A stretch of 64,000 bases of DNA from Pseudoduganella albidiflava (GCF_004322755.1 NZ_CP036401.1:1426001-1490000); one strand, 5' to 3'. Shown: positions 37,831 to 47,104, numbered from the stretch's first letter. Translations and numbers: made by a program. Notes: a model not told the origin generated them from the letters alone.

Positions 37831-40062
37831 ATGAAACTGTCCAAGATGCACAAGCGTCTCCTCGCGCTGACGGCCGCGCTGCCCATGGCCGCCATGGCCC
37901 AGGACGCCACCCAGGCAAATACCGAACCAAGCACCCAGCAGGCCGCGCAGCAGCCGGTCGCCAGCGGCCAGCTGGAAACCGTGACGGTGACGGCCCAGCG
38001 CCGCGCCGAGAACATCAAGGAAGTGCCGGTGTCGGTGTCGATGCTGCAGCACGAGAAGCTGGACGTGATCCTGTCCGGCGGCCAGGACGTGCGCGTGCTG
38101 GCCGGCAAGACGCCCAGCCTGAACGTGGAATCGTCGACCGGCCGCGTGTTCCCGCGCTTCTACATCCGCGGCTACGGCAATGCCGACTTCTCGATCTTCG
38201 CCTCGCAGCCCGTGTCGCTGATCTATGACGACGTGGTGCAGGAAAACCCGATCCTGAAGGGTTATCCGATGTTCGACCTGGCCAACATCGAAGTGCTGCG
38301 CGGCCCGCAGGGCACGCTGTTCGGCCGCAATACCCCGGCCGGCGTGGTGAAGTTCGAATCGGCCAAGCCGAGCCTGAAAGGCGTGGAAGGCTACTACAAC
38401 TTCTCCGTGGCGTCGCATGGCACCACCAACGTCGAAGGCGCGGCCAACATTCCGCTGTCGAACGAGTGGGCACTGCGCGTATCGACGCTGCGCCAGCACC
38501 GCGACGACTACATCCGCAACGAATTCACCGACGGCCGCGAGTCGCTGGACGGCTACAACGAGCACGCCGAACGCGTGCAGGTGCTGTACCAGCCGAACGG
38601 CACGTTCAACGCGCTGTTCAACGTGCACCAGCGTACCACCAGCGGCAATTCGCGCCTGTTCCAGGCCAACATCATCAAAAAGGGCAGCAACCAGCTGGTC
38701 GACAACTACGATGAAGGCGCGGTCTTCACCAACGGCCAGAACTACCAGAACCTGACGACGCGCGGCGGCAACGTGCGCCTGTCGTGGGACCTGGGTGCGG
38801 TGAAGCTGTACTCCGTGACGGGCTACGAGTCGATCACCGAGTACAACAGCCGCGGCGACATCGACGGCGGCAATCCGGTCTACGGCCCGGGCGTGGTGCC
38901 GTTCCAGGTGGAGACGGCTTCCGTGCTGCCCGACCTGAAGCAGTACACGCAGGAATTCCGTATCGAATCGAAGAAGGCTGGCCCGATGAGCTGGCAGGCC
39001 GGCGTGTACTACTTCGATGAAGATGCCACTGGCGGCAGCGACAACTTCAACACCGCCGGCGCGCGCACCAGCCGCGTCGTGAGCAACCAGCGCAACAAGG
39101 CCTGGGCGGCATTCGGTTCCGTCAACTACGCGGTGACCGATGCGCTGACCGTGCGCGGCGGCCTGCGCTACACCAACGACAAGAAGGACTTCCGCACTAT
39201 CGAGGCGAGCGGCACCACGCTGCAGGGCCCGTCGACGATCAACGCGGAACGCCACAAGACCAACTGGGACCTGTCGGCAACGTATGCGATCAACCCGGAC
39301 GTGTCGGCCTACGCCCGCGTGGCGACGGGCTTCCGCGCACCGTCGATCGGCGCGCCGTCGGCTTCCGGTCCGGCCACGATCGCCGATGCGGAAACCATCA
39401 CCTCGTATGAAGCCGGCATCAAGGCCGACCTGCTGAACCGCCGCGCCCGCGCCTCGCTGTCGATCTTCGACTATGACGTGAAGGACCAGCAGCTGACGGT
39501 GGTGGGCGGCAATTCCAACGTGACCGCGCTGATCAACGCCGAGAAGACCAAGGGCCGCGGTATCGAAGCGGAGATCGAAGGCTTCGTCACGCCGGACTTC
39601 AAGGTGTCGGCATCGACCAGCTACAACTACACGAAGATCCAGGATCCTTCGCTGTCGGTCAACAAGTGCGCCCAGTGCACGGTGCTGGACCCGCTCAACG
39701 CCGCCGGCCGCGTCGTCATCGACGGCAACGCGCTGCCGCAGGCGCCGAAGTGGATCGTCAACCTGTCGGCGCGCTACAACTGGCCGCTGGCCGAAGGCAA
39801 CCTGTTCGTGCTGACCGACTGGTCGTACCGCAGCAAGGTCAACTTCTTCCTGTACGAGGCGAAGGAGTTCACCGGCGCGCCGTTGACGGAAGGCGGCCTG
39901 CGCGTCGGCTACAACTGGCAGGGCGGCAAGTATGAAGTGGCCGCGTTCGGCCGCAACATCACCGACCAGCGCCGCATCACGGGCGCGATCGACTTCAACA
40001 ACCTGACCGGCTTCGTCAACGAGCCGCGCCAGTGGGGTGTGCAGCTCAAAGGTCTCTTCTAA
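37831..40062 (+). CDS. TonB-dependent outer-membrane receptor
   Basis: 743 aa. Signal peptide ends LPMAAMA|QDATQ. TonB box-like ETVTVTAQRR is followed by the plug domain (about 55-165; FYIRGYGNADFS, IEVLRGPQGTLFGRNTPAG). The 22-strand barrel follows, with final strand ending WGVQLKGLF (C-terminal Phe). The IEVLRGPQGTLFGRN signature is common in iron-siderophore and sugar/polyphenol receptors. No iron-uptake or sugar genes adjoin, so the ligand is unknown. It stands alone between two tRNA-Asn genes. Confidence 0.95.
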   Translation: MKLSKMHKRLLALTAALPMAAMAQDATQANTEPSTQQAAQQPVASGQLETVTVTAQRRAENIKEVPVSVSMLQHEKLDVILSGGQDVRVLAGKTPSLNVESSTGRVFPRFYIRGYGNADFSIFASQPVSLIYDDVVQENPILKGYPMFDLANIEVLRGPQGTLFGRNTPAGVVKFESAKPSLKGVEGYYNFSVASHGTTNVEGAANIPLSNEWALRVSTLRQHRDDYIRNEFTDGRESLDGYNEHAERVQVLYQPNGTFNALFNVHQRTTSGNSRLFQANIIKKGSNQLVDNYDEGAVFTNGQNYQNLTTRGGNVRLSWDLGAVKLYSVTGYESITEYNSRGDIDGGNPVYGPGVVPFQVETASVLPDLKQYTQEFRIESKKAGPMSWQAGVYYFDEDATGGSDNFNTAGARTSRVVSNQRNKAWAAFGSVNYAVTDALTVRGGLRYTNDKKDFRTIEASGTTLQGPSTINAERHKTNWDLSATYAINPDVSAYARVATGFRAPSIGAPSASGPATIADAETITSYEAGIKADLLNRRARASLSIFDYDVKDQQLTVVGGNSNVTALINAEKTKGRGIEAEIEGFVTPDFKVSASTSYNYTKIQDPSLSVNKCAQCTVLDPLNAAGRVVIDGNALPQAPKWIVNLSARYNWPLAEGNLFVLTDWSYRSKVNFFLYEAKEFTGAPLTEGGLRVGYNWQGGKYEVAAFGRNITDQRRITGAIDFNNLTGFVNEPRQWGVQLKGLF

Positions 40063-40104
40063 GAGTCCATTGTTTGATGCCGCTGGCGAAAGAAATATTC
40101 CTTC

Positions 40105-40133
40105 TTGCCAGCGGTCAAAGCGGCCGCTATAAT
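40105..40133 (+). promoter_or_regulatory. Promoter of tRNA-Asn copy 3
   Basis: TTGCCA (40105-40110), 17 bp, perfect TATAAT (40128-40133). Confidence 0.85.
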
Positions 40134-40144
40134 ACGGCCTCTTT

Positions 40145-40220
40145 TCCCTGATAGCTCAGTCGGTAGAGCGACGGACTGTTAATCCGCAGGTCCCTGGTTC
40201 GAGTCCAGGTCGGGGAGCCA
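40145..40220 (+). tRNA. tRNA-Asn(GTT), copy 3
   Basis: Third identical copy, 76 nt with CCA and GTT anticodon, between the TonB receptor and the minus-strand secreted-protein cassette. Confidence 0.97.
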
Positions 40221-40228
40221 GAATACAG

Positions 40229-40268
40229 AAAAGCCCAGCAGCGATGCTGGGCTTTTTGCATTTACGGC
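40229..40268. repeat. Direct repeat L (tRNA terminator unit), functional terminator at 40229-40257
   Basis: Contains AGCCCAGCA gcga TGCTGGGCT followed by T5, serving tRNA-Asn copy 3. The whole 40-base unit recurs at 40968-41007 with two mismatches. The minus-strand gene's stop codon lies within it. Confidence 0.85.
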
Positions 40269-40834
40269 TGGATCGCTTCGTGCGGATTCGACTCGCGAAG
40301 CAGGCAAGGCAGGTGCTCGTCGTCGGCAATTCGCCGTGCCTTCACGCTTGCGTCACGAACATTTGCGTTCATGGCTCCTGTAACGCAAGCGGTGTCATGG
40401 AAGATCCTGGCAATGACCAGCATCGGTACGCGTTTCGGCTGCTCCGGATTGCCTTGCTCAAAGGTGTCAACGCGGACAATGATCGCTATGGGCGTGATCC
40501 GTCCCCTAGTCTTGGCGATGCGCCACTCGGCCTTTTCGCCCAGTGTTGAAAACCCGCGCGTGACCACTTCCCAGTAATCGAGTGGAAGTACTCGCTTGCC
40601 CGGCGTCACGACATTGAGGGAATTGCGCTCATCGTCCAGCAGGACCTGCAGACGATAGCCTGCAATTCCAGGGCAGTCCAATGTATGGGCGCCGGTTGCC
40701 ACATCGTCGATGGCCTTGCTACAAGCGTTACCGGAGAGATTTGTGTAAATCGCGGCAGCATTTTTCTGTGCCGCGGCATTCATGCTCGACGTTAGAAGGA
40801 CCGAGAATGACAGGGAAATCATATAAGCGCGCAT
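40262..40834 (-). CDS. Secreted hypothetical protein (cassette gene)
   Basis: 190 aa with a strong AGGAGG ribosome site and a Sec signal peptide (MRAYMISLSFSVLLTSSMNA, cleavage near AAAQ|K). The mature protein has two early cysteines (GNACSKAID, HTLDCPGIAG) and two later ones (HDTACVTG, HLPCLL). It is of mixed alpha/beta character. No family recognised. GC content is lower than in neighbouring housekeeping genes. It lies between 40-bp direct repeats, suggesting insertion as a unit. Confidence 0.8.
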   Translation of the reverse strand: MRAYMISLSFSVLLTSSMNAAAQKNAAAIYTNLSGNACSKAIDDVATGAHTLDCPGIAGYRLQVLLDDERNSLNVVTPGKRVLPLDYWEVVTRGFSTLGEKAEWRIAKTRGRITPIAIIVRVDTFEQGNPEQPKRVPMLVIARIFHDTACVTGAMNANVRDASVKARRIADDEHLPCLLRESNPHEAIQP

Positions 40835-40967
40835 TGTGTCTCCTCCTGGATGTCGCCGATCATATCGAGCTGAATGGGAGGATTGTTTGACACGCGGCAC
40901 GTGTAGAGATGCGGCCGAGTCCCTTTGAATCGATACCCGGGAGCCATCACTCCGGGCAACGGATTGA

Positions 40968-41007
40968 AAAAGCCCAGCAGCGATGCTGGGCTTTTTCCGT
41001 TTACGGC
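40968..41007. repeat. Direct repeat R, bidirectional terminator
   Basis: 38 of 40 bases match 40229-40268. The hairpin AGCCCAGCA/TGCTGGGCT has A5 on one side and T5 on the other, so it can end the minus-strand PfpI-family gene transcript as well. Confidence 0.85.
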
Positions 41008-41016
41008 GGTGCGGCG

Positions 41017-41562
41017 TCAGGCGGCTAGCTGCTTCAGGATTGCCTCGTTGAACGCGGGGATATCATCCGGCTTGCGGCTGGTGACCAGCTTGCCGTCCAC
41101 GACCACCTGTTCATCGGTCCACTGGGCGCCGGCGTTTTGCAGGTCGCGCTGCAAGGTCGGCCAGCTGGTCACGCGCTTGCCCTTGACAAGGTCGGCGTCG
41201 ATCAGCGTCCACGGGCCGTGGCAGATCGCGGCGATCGGCTTGTTCTCGCGGCCGAATTCGCGGATGAAGGTGATGGCTTCCGTCGACAGGCGCAGCTGGT
41301 CCGGGTTGGCCACGCCGCCCGGCAGCACCAGCGCATCGAAATCGGCGGGGCGGACATCGCGCACATCGCGTTCCACTTCGAATTTCTCCGCGGGGTCGAG
41401 GTGGTCGAAGCCCTGGATCTGTTCGCCCTGTCCCTTCGGCGACACCAGCGTGACTTGCGCGCCATGCTGCTCGAGGAATTTGCGAGGTTCGGTATATTCG
41501 ACCTGTTCCACGCCATCCGTCATCAGTACCGCCACTTTCTTGCCATTGAGTTGTTGCGTCAT
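41017..41562 (-). CDS. DJ-1/PfpI family deglycase-type protein
   Basis: 181 aa, class I glutamine-amidotransferase-like fold. The nucleophile Cys is in AAICHGPWTL (C114), followed by the His of the elbow; the upstream Glu is in DGVEQVEY. It closely resembles E. coli YhbO/YajL-type protein deglycases and PfpI. The reported role is repair of glyoxal-modified proteins or nucleotides and general stress resistance. Cytoplasmic, monocistronic, ends at the bidirectional terminator. Confidence 0.93.
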   Translation of the reverse strand: MTQQLNGKKVAVLMTDGVEQVEYTEPRKFLEQHGAQVTLVSPKGQGEQIQGFDHLDPAEKFEVERDVRDVRPADFDALVLPGGVANPDQLRLSTEAITFIREFGRENKPIAAICHGPWTLIDADLVKGKRVTSWPTLQRDLQNAGAQWTDEQVVVDGKLVTSRKPDDIPAFNEAILKQLAA

Positions 41563-41649
41563 CGTGTTCTCCTGTGTGAATACGAGGGCGAAAGCATGCC
41601 ACGGCGCCTCGCGGCGGGATGTGCGTGCGCGTACGCTCCAGGCCAGGTT

Positions 41650-42300
41650 CTATTCGACGTGGCAGGCCGTATCGCCGGCGCGGGTGGCGCAGATGCGCAT
41701 GCCGCACAGGCGGCCTTCTTCGCCACCGACACGCCGGCAACGCTGCAGCAGGTCTTCCGTAGGGTCGTCAAGGCGCGCTTCGACGATGTCGACCTCGTTG
41801 GCATGGGCGACCAGGGCCGACAGCAACTCCACGTCGGTATCGGCGACCGCATGCGGCGTGCGGCGCGCCTTCTCGCGTGCCGCCACGGCCTGTTTCGTCA
41901 TCGGTTTCAGCGCTGTCTGCGACGGACCCATTACCGCCTGGTCGTAGCCCATCGCGACTGCCGGAATGCGTGCAGGCGCCAGCACGGCGGCCGGTGGGAA
42001 TAACGCCGACGCCGGTACTTCGTCGACGATGGCGGCGGCCTCGATCGGCCCCGGCGGGGCGGGCCGAGGCAGGACCGGGGCAACCTGCACGAAGGGCGGC
42101 AGCGTTTCGTGCACGATCAGCGGCGAGGGGCCGCTGGACAGCCACCACATCAGCAGCGCACCGGTCACCACACCGCTACCGACGATCAGGGCAACGCCAT
42201 GTACTGCCGAAGGCGTGGCAATGGCGGGGCGCCGCACCGGTGCCGCGGCCTTGCGTTCGAGGCTGGCCAGTATGCCCCTGCCGGATTTTGATGAATCCAA
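41650..42300 (-). CDS. Single-pass membrane protein of unknown function next to the T6SS locus
   Basis: 216 aa from a TTG start (42300) with GGAGAAG 7 bases upstream. A basic cytoplasmic stretch (SLERKAAAPVRRPAIATP) precedes one membrane helix (GVALIVGSGVVTGALLMWWL, about 35-54). Then come a Pro/Ala-rich periplasmic linker and a C-terminal Cys-containing segment (QRCRRVGG, RLCGMRIC, DTACHVE) with four closely spaced cysteines plus one at the end. I do not recognise it. It is divergent from the M15 peptidase-tssM genes, sharing a ~120-base promoter region, which makes a T6SS-related role possible. Confidence 0.65.
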   Translation of the reverse strand: MDSSKSGRGILASLERKAAAPVRRPAIATPSAVHGVALIVGSGVVTGALLMWWLSSGPSPLIVHETLPPFVQVAPVLPRPAPPGPIEAAAIVDEVPASALFPPAAVLAPARIPAVAMGYDQAVMGPSQTALKPMTKQAVAAREKARRTPHAVADTDVELLSALVAHANEVDIVEARLDDPTEDLLQRCRRVGGEEGRLCGMRICATRAGDTACHVE

Positions 42301-42420
42301 GTTGCTTCTCCAAAGCTTGATGTGGACGGTCTTGCGCCGGCCGGTCCGTGTCATACGATGGGCGTCCGGTCGACAGACAGTTTCGCGCCGGCACTTTTTA
42401 TGGTGTTGACGGAGCGCACG

Positions 42421-43251
42421 ATGTTTCCCATCTACATGTTGATGCTGTTCGTGGGCGCCTGCCTGGCCGGCTGGCTGATGCTGTTCCCGGCAGGCCGGGA
42501 CGGGGCTGGTGCCGTGGCGGGGCGGCTCGGCCGCGATGCCGACCGCGCATGGCGGCAGATGGCTGCCCAGGGAGCGCGAGGCGTGTGCTCGGCCGGAGAA
42601 GGCGCGCGGGCCGCATTTGCCCGCGGGGCGCGGCTGCTGCGTCGCTATCCGCTGCTGGCCTCCGGTTGCGCAGCCCTGGTGCTGCTGCCTCCGCTGGCCG
42701 CGCTGCTGCTGGCCGGGCGCGCGGAACTGCCCGGTGTCGCGGCACAGGACCATGCCATCAACAGGCAGGTGGCCGAGCTGCTGCGCGGTGAACGGCTGAT
42801 CGCTCCGGCGCCATTGCCGCCGGCCGCTTTCACCACCGCCGAAGTGACGCTGGTGCGCCCGCAACTGGCCAGCGCGAACCGCAATTGGGATTTGCTGGAC
42901 CCGGACTTCACGCAGCGGCTGCTGCTGGTGTTCAAGGTGATGCGCGACCAGTACGGCTATGACATGGTGCTGCTGGAGGGTTATCGCAGTCCCGAGCGGC
43001 AGAACCGGCTGGCCGACGCCGGCGGGCACGTCACCAACGCGCGCGCGTTCCAGAGCTGGCACCAGTTCGGCCTGGCCGGCGACTGTGCCTTCCTGCGCAA
43101 CGGCAAGGTGGTGATCACGGAAAAGGATCCGTGGGCGATGCGCGGTTACGCGCTGTACGGGCAGGTGGCGGAAGCGGCCGGGCTGACATGGGGCGGGCGC
43201 TGGAAGATGATGGATTTCGGCCATGTGGAATTGCGCACACGCCGCCGTTGA
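42421..43251 (+). CDS. Membrane-anchored M15 peptidase (D,D-/L,D-carboxypeptidase, VanY-like), T6SS-linked
   Basis: 276 aa. Two membrane helices (MFPIYMLMLFVGACLAGWLM and LLASGCAALVLLPPLAALLL, about 78-97) precede a periplasmic M15_4-type domain. Zinc ligands are in SWHQFGLAGD (H214, D221) and DFGHVEL (H268, with E270 as catalytic base), and the EGYRSPERQ substrate strand is present. ATG 42421 has GGAG 6 bases upstream; ATG 42400 is also in frame. It sits immediately before tssM, so it probably trims peptidoglycan to let the T6SS trans-envelope complex assemble. Confidence 0.86.
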   Translation: MFPIYMLMLFVGACLAGWLMLFPAGRDGAGAVAGRLGRDADRAWRQMAAQGARGVCSAGEGARAAFARGARLLRRYPLLASGCAALVLLPPLAALLLAGRAELPGVAAQDHAINRQVAELLRGERLIAPAPLPPAAFTTAEVTLVRPQLASANRNWDLLDPDFTQRLLLVFKVMRDQYGYDMVLLEGYRSPERQNRLADAGGHVTNARAFQSWHQFGLAGDCAFLRNGKVVITEKDPWAMRGYALYGQVAEAAGLTWGGRWKMMDFGHVELRTRRR

Positions 43252-43321
43252 AATTGCGCATAGTCAACAAATTGCCCCGTGGATAGTGGCACCATCATCC
43301 GACGAAACAAACGGGTGCCCC

Positions 43322-46300
43322 ATGATGCGACGAATCTGGCTGTTCCTGACGGACTCCCGTCACTTTGCAATCCTTGGACTGGCCGCGACGGCGGGCCTGT
43401 ATTATCTCGGCGCCGAACTGCTGGAGCTGGCGCTGATCTGGGTGATCGCGGCCACGTGCGCCACGGTGCTCTGCTGGCTGCTGGTACGCTGGCTGCGGCG
43501 TGTGCTGGCCGCGCGCAGCGCAGCGCGGCTGGAGCGGGCGATCGAGGAAAGCTCCGCACCGCCCGCGGCCACTGTCGAGGGTGATGTCGAGGTGCTCCGC
43601 AGCGGGTTGCTGAAAGCGATCGACACGATCCGCGGATCCAAGCTGGGCATCAAGACCGGCAGCCGCGCGCTGTACGAATTGCCGTGGTACATGATCATCG
43701 GCAATCCGGCGGCCGGCAAGAGCAGTGCCATCGTCAACTCCGGCCTGCAGTTTCCGATCGCCGAGAACAAGGTGGTGCAGGGCGTGGGCGGTACCCGCAA
43801 CTGCGACTGGTTCTTCACTACCGAAGGCATCGTGCTCGATACCGCGGGCCGCTATTCGGTCGACGACGAGCACCGCGGCGAGTGGCACGGCTTTCTCGAC
43901 CTGTTGAAGAAGTACCGTGCGCGGGCGCCCGTCAACGGCATCCTGGTCGCCGTCAGCATCGCCGAGCTGCGCGGGGCCGACGCCGATGCCGGCATCCGGC
44001 TGGCCCGCAACCTGCGCAAGCGCGTGCAGGACCTGATCGAGCGGCTCGAAGTGTTCGCGCCCGTCTACGTGGTATTCACCAAGGCCGACCTGATCGCCGG
44101 ATTCGCCGACTTCTTCGCGCCGTTCGAGCGGGCCGAGCGCGAACGGCCGTGGGGCGCCACCATGCCTTACCAGCGCCGCGCCGGCACGCAGGAAATCCTG
44201 GCCTTCTTCGACGGCGCGTTCGACGAGCTGCATGAAGGCTTGAAGGAGACCTGCATCGCCAACATGTCGCTGCAGCGGCGCGACAGCCTGCCATCCGGCA
44301 TCTTCACATTCCCGTTCGAGTTCGCGTCGCTGCGGGTGCCGCTGCGCGCCTTCCTCGCCACGCTGTTCGAGGAAAACGCATTCCAGTTCAAGCCGGTGTT
44401 CCGCGGCTTCTATTTCACCAGCGCCCAGCAGGAAGGCCTGCCCGAATGCGCGCAGTCGCGCCACGTGATGCAGCGCTTCGCCCTGTCGCGCCGGGCGGCA
44501 ACGGCGCAGCCAGGCCCGGTGCACGACATGCGCCAGATCGGCTACTTCCTGCTCGACCTGTTCCGCAAGGTGATCTTCGAAGACCGCAACCTGGTGTCCC
44601 AGTACGCCAGCCGCAGCAAGATCCAGTTCAAGTACGGTGCCTTCATCGCGGTGGCGGTGGCGCTCGGCCTGTCGCTGGCGGGATGGAGCTGGTCCTACCT
44701 CGGCAACCGGCAGTTGCTGGCCACCGTGCAGGGCGATCTCGACAAGGTGGTGCGCCTGCAGGATGGCCGCCTCGACCTGCAGGCGCGGCTCGAAGCGCTG
44801 GACGTGCTGCAGCGGCGCATCGAGCAGCTCGAACAGTATCGCCGGGAGCGCCCGTGGGCGCTGTCGCTGGGTCTCTACCAGGGCGAGCTGCTCGAGTTCA
44901 AGTTGCGCGAGCAGTTCTTCGGCGGCGTGCGCGAGGTGATGGTGAAACCGGTGGCCGGCAACCTCGAGGCGCTGCTGTACGAGATGAACGCCAATGCCGG
45001 CCAGCTGGCCGCGCCGGCGGCAACGCTGCAACAGCCCGCGCAGCCACCGGTGCAGGCGCCCGCGCGCGCGTATGCCGATGCCTCGCCAACCAGCGTGGAA
45101 GATGGCTATAACGCGCTGAAGACCTACCTGATGCTGGCCGACCCGGCGCTCGCCGAGCCGGGCCACCTGAACGACCAGCTGACGCGGTTCTGGCGCGGCT
45201 GGCTGGAAGCCAACCGTGGCACCATGTCGCGCGAGCAGATGATCCGCAGTGCCGAGCGGTTGCTGACGTTCCACCTGGCGCAGCTGGGCGACCCGGCGTG
45301 GCCCCGGATCGAGCAGAAGCTGGCATTGGTGGACAGCGCGCGCGAGAACCTGCGGCGCGTGGTGCGCGGCATGCCGGCGCGCGACCGCGTGTATGCCGAG
45401 ATCCGTGCCCGCGCCGCGACACGTTTTCCAGCCATGACGGTGGGCCGCATCGTCGGCGAGCACGATGCGGCGCTGGTGCAGGGCAGCCATGCGATTGCCG
45501 GAACGTTTACCCGCGAGGCCTGGGAAAAATACGTCGCCGGCGCGATCCGCGATGTGTCGGCGAAGGAGCTGCAAAGCACCGACTGGGTGCTGAAGACCGC
45601 CAGCCGCGACGACCTGACCCTGGAAGGCAGCCCGGAACAGATCGAGAAGAACCTGGTCGCCATGTACAAGGCCGATTACACGCGCGAATGGCAGAAGTTC
45701 GTGCAGGGTATCGCCATCGCCGACATGCACGGCTTCAACGGCGCGGTGGCGGCGATGAACCGGCTGGGCGATCCGCAGGCCTCGCCGATCGCGAAGATCC
45801 TGGACACGATCCACGAGCAGACCGCCTGGGACAACCCGGTGGCGCTGAACGCGCAAATGAAGGAGGCGCAGACCGGCTTCGTCAACTGGATCAAGACGCG
45901 CGTGATGCAGCGCGCGCCATCGCAGGTGAACGCGAATGTCAACCTCAATGTCCAGCTGGCCGGCAGCGGCTTCGACCGGGCACCGGGCCCCGTCGGCCGC
46001 GAATTCGCCCCGGTGGCGCGGATCGTCGGCCGGCACGACAAGGATGCCTCGCTGCTGCGCTCCTACCTGGATACGCTGTCGCGCCTGCGCACCCGCCTGA
46101 ACGCGTTGAAGAACCAGGGCGACCCGGGGCCGGGGGCCAAGGCGTTCATGCAGCAGACGCTGGAAGGCGGCGGGTCCGAGCTGGCCGACGCCCTGCGCTT
46201 CGTCGACGAGCAGATGCTGAACGGGATCAGCGATACCCAAAGGGCCGCGATCCGGCCGCTGCTGGTGCGCCCGCTGATGCAGACGTTCGCCGTGATCGTC

Positions 46301-47104
46301 GGCCCGGCCGAGGCGGAAATCAACAAGACCTGGCTGGCGCAGGTGTACGAGCCGTTCAACCGCACGCTGGCCGCCAAGTATCCGTTCGCGGAATCGGCGC
46401 GCATCGAAGCTAGCCAGGCGGAGATCGCCCAGTTCTTCGGGCCGGAGGGGCTGGTCGCGAAGTTCGTCAACACGTCGATGGGGCCGCTGGTGGTGCGCCG
46501 CGGCGACGTGCTGGCGCCGCGCACCTGGGCCGACATGGGGATCACGCTGCAGCCGCAGGCAGTGCAGCGTTTCCCGGGCTGGGTGGCGGCCGCTGGCGCC
46601 GGACCATCGGCCGCACCGGCGCAGACGGTGTTCCAGCTCCTGCCGATCCCGTCGCCCGGCACCATCGAATACACGGTGGAGATCGATGGCCAGCAGCTGC
46701 GCTACCGGAACACGCCGCCGCAGTGGGCCAGCATGGTCCATCCGGGCACGCAGGGCGTGCCCGGAGCGCGCGTCACGGCTGTCGCGTTCGATGGCCGCAC
46801 CGTCGAACTGTTCAGCGAGGCCGGGCAGTTCGGGCTGAAACGGCTGATCGAGGCGGCCGAGAAGAAGCGCAAGGAGGGCGGCGTGCACGAGCTGCGCTGG
46901 CGTGCCGAGGGCTTGAGCATCGCCGTCGACTTGCGCATCACGAGCAGTCCGGCCGTGGCCAGCGATGCGGCGTCGCCGCAGCAGGGCTTCACCGGCATGC
47001 GCTTGCCGGAAACCATCGTCGGCGGCGCGCCCGTGGCGGTGACACAAGGTGCGCCGGCGGCAATCACCCGCGCGGCGGCCGCGACCATGGGAGGGGTACA
47101 GTGA
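43322..47104 (+). CDS. tssM: T6SS membrane-complex subunit TssM (IcmF)
   Basis: 1260 aa. Two N-terminal membrane helices (about 15-60) are followed by the cytoplasmic NTPase-like domain with intact Walker A (GNPAAGKSS, about 127-135) and a DTAGRYS Walker B-like stretch. A third membrane helix follows (FIAVAVALGLSLAGWSWSYL, about 440-460), and then the long periplasmic IcmF/TssM C-terminal region that contacts TssJ. Codon use is uniform. The start MMRRIW was chosen because the frame upstream has no membrane-like sequence. The stop overlaps tagF (TGATG-type). Confidence 0.96.
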   Translation: MMRRIWLFLTDSRHFAILGLAATAGLYYLGAELLELALIWVIAATCATVLCWLLVRWLRRVLAARSAARLERAIEESSAPPAATVEGDVEVLRSGLLKAIDTIRGSKLGIKTGSRALYELPWYMIIGNPAAGKSSAIVNSGLQFPIAENKVVQGVGGTRNCDWFFTTEGIVLDTAGRYSVDDEHRGEWHGFLDLLKKYRARAPVNGILVAVSIAELRGADADAGIRLARNLRKRVQDLIERLEVFAPVYVVFTKADLIAGFADFFAPFERAERERPWGATMPYQRRAGTQEILAFFDGAFDELHEGLKETCIANMSLQRRDSLPSGIFTFPFEFASLRVPLRAFLATLFEENAFQFKPVFRGFYFTSAQQEGLPECAQSRHVMQRFALSRRAATAQPGPVHDMRQIGYFLLDLFRKVIFEDRNLVSQYASRSKIQFKYGAFIAVAVALGLSLAGWSWSYLGNRQLLATVQGDLDKVVRLQDGRLDLQARLEALDVLQRRIEQLEQYRRERPWALSLGLYQGELLEFKLREQFFGGVREVMVKPVAGNLEALLYEMNANAGQLAAPAATLQQPAQPPVQAPARAYADASPTSVEDGYNALKTYLMLADPALAEPGHLNDQLTRFWRGWLEANRGTMSREQMIRSAERLLTFHLAQLGDPAWPRIEQKLALVDSARENLRRVVRGMPARDRVYAEIRARAATRFPAMTVGRIVGEHDAALVQGSHAIAGTFTREAWEKYVAGAIRDVSAKELQSTDWVLKTASRDDLTLEGSPEQIEKNLVAMYKADYTREWQKFVQGIAIADMHGFNGAVAAMNRLGDPQASPIAKILDTIHEQTAWDNPVALNAQMKEAQTGFVNWIKTRVMQRAPSQVNANVNLNVQLAGSGFDRAPGPVGREFAPVARIVGRHDKDASLLRSYLDTLSRLRTRLNALKNQGDPGPGAKAFMQQTLEGGGSELADALRFVDEQMLNGISDTQRAAIRPLLVRPLMQTFAVIVGPAEAEINKTWLAQVYEPFNRTLAAKYPFAESARIEASQAEIAQFFGPEGLVAKFVNTSMGPLVVRRGDVLAPRTWADMGITLQPQAVQRFPGWVAAAGAGPSAAPAQTVFQLLPIPSPGTIEYTVEIDGQQLRYRNTPPQWASMVHPGTQGVPGARVTAVAFDGRTVELFSEAGQFGLKRLIEAAEKKRKEGGVHELRWRAEGLSIAVDLRITSSPAVASDAASPQQGFTGMRLPETIVGGAPVAVTQGAPAAITRAAAATMGGVQ

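Noticed and set aside
37681..39255. 524-codon minus-strand frame opposite the TonB receptor
   Set aside because: Antisense shadow; no signal, motif or ribosome site.
28573..40220. Three identical tRNA-Asn genes as an assembly artefact
   Set aside because: Each copy has different outer flanks, its own -35 sequence and a different terminator, so they are separate genes.
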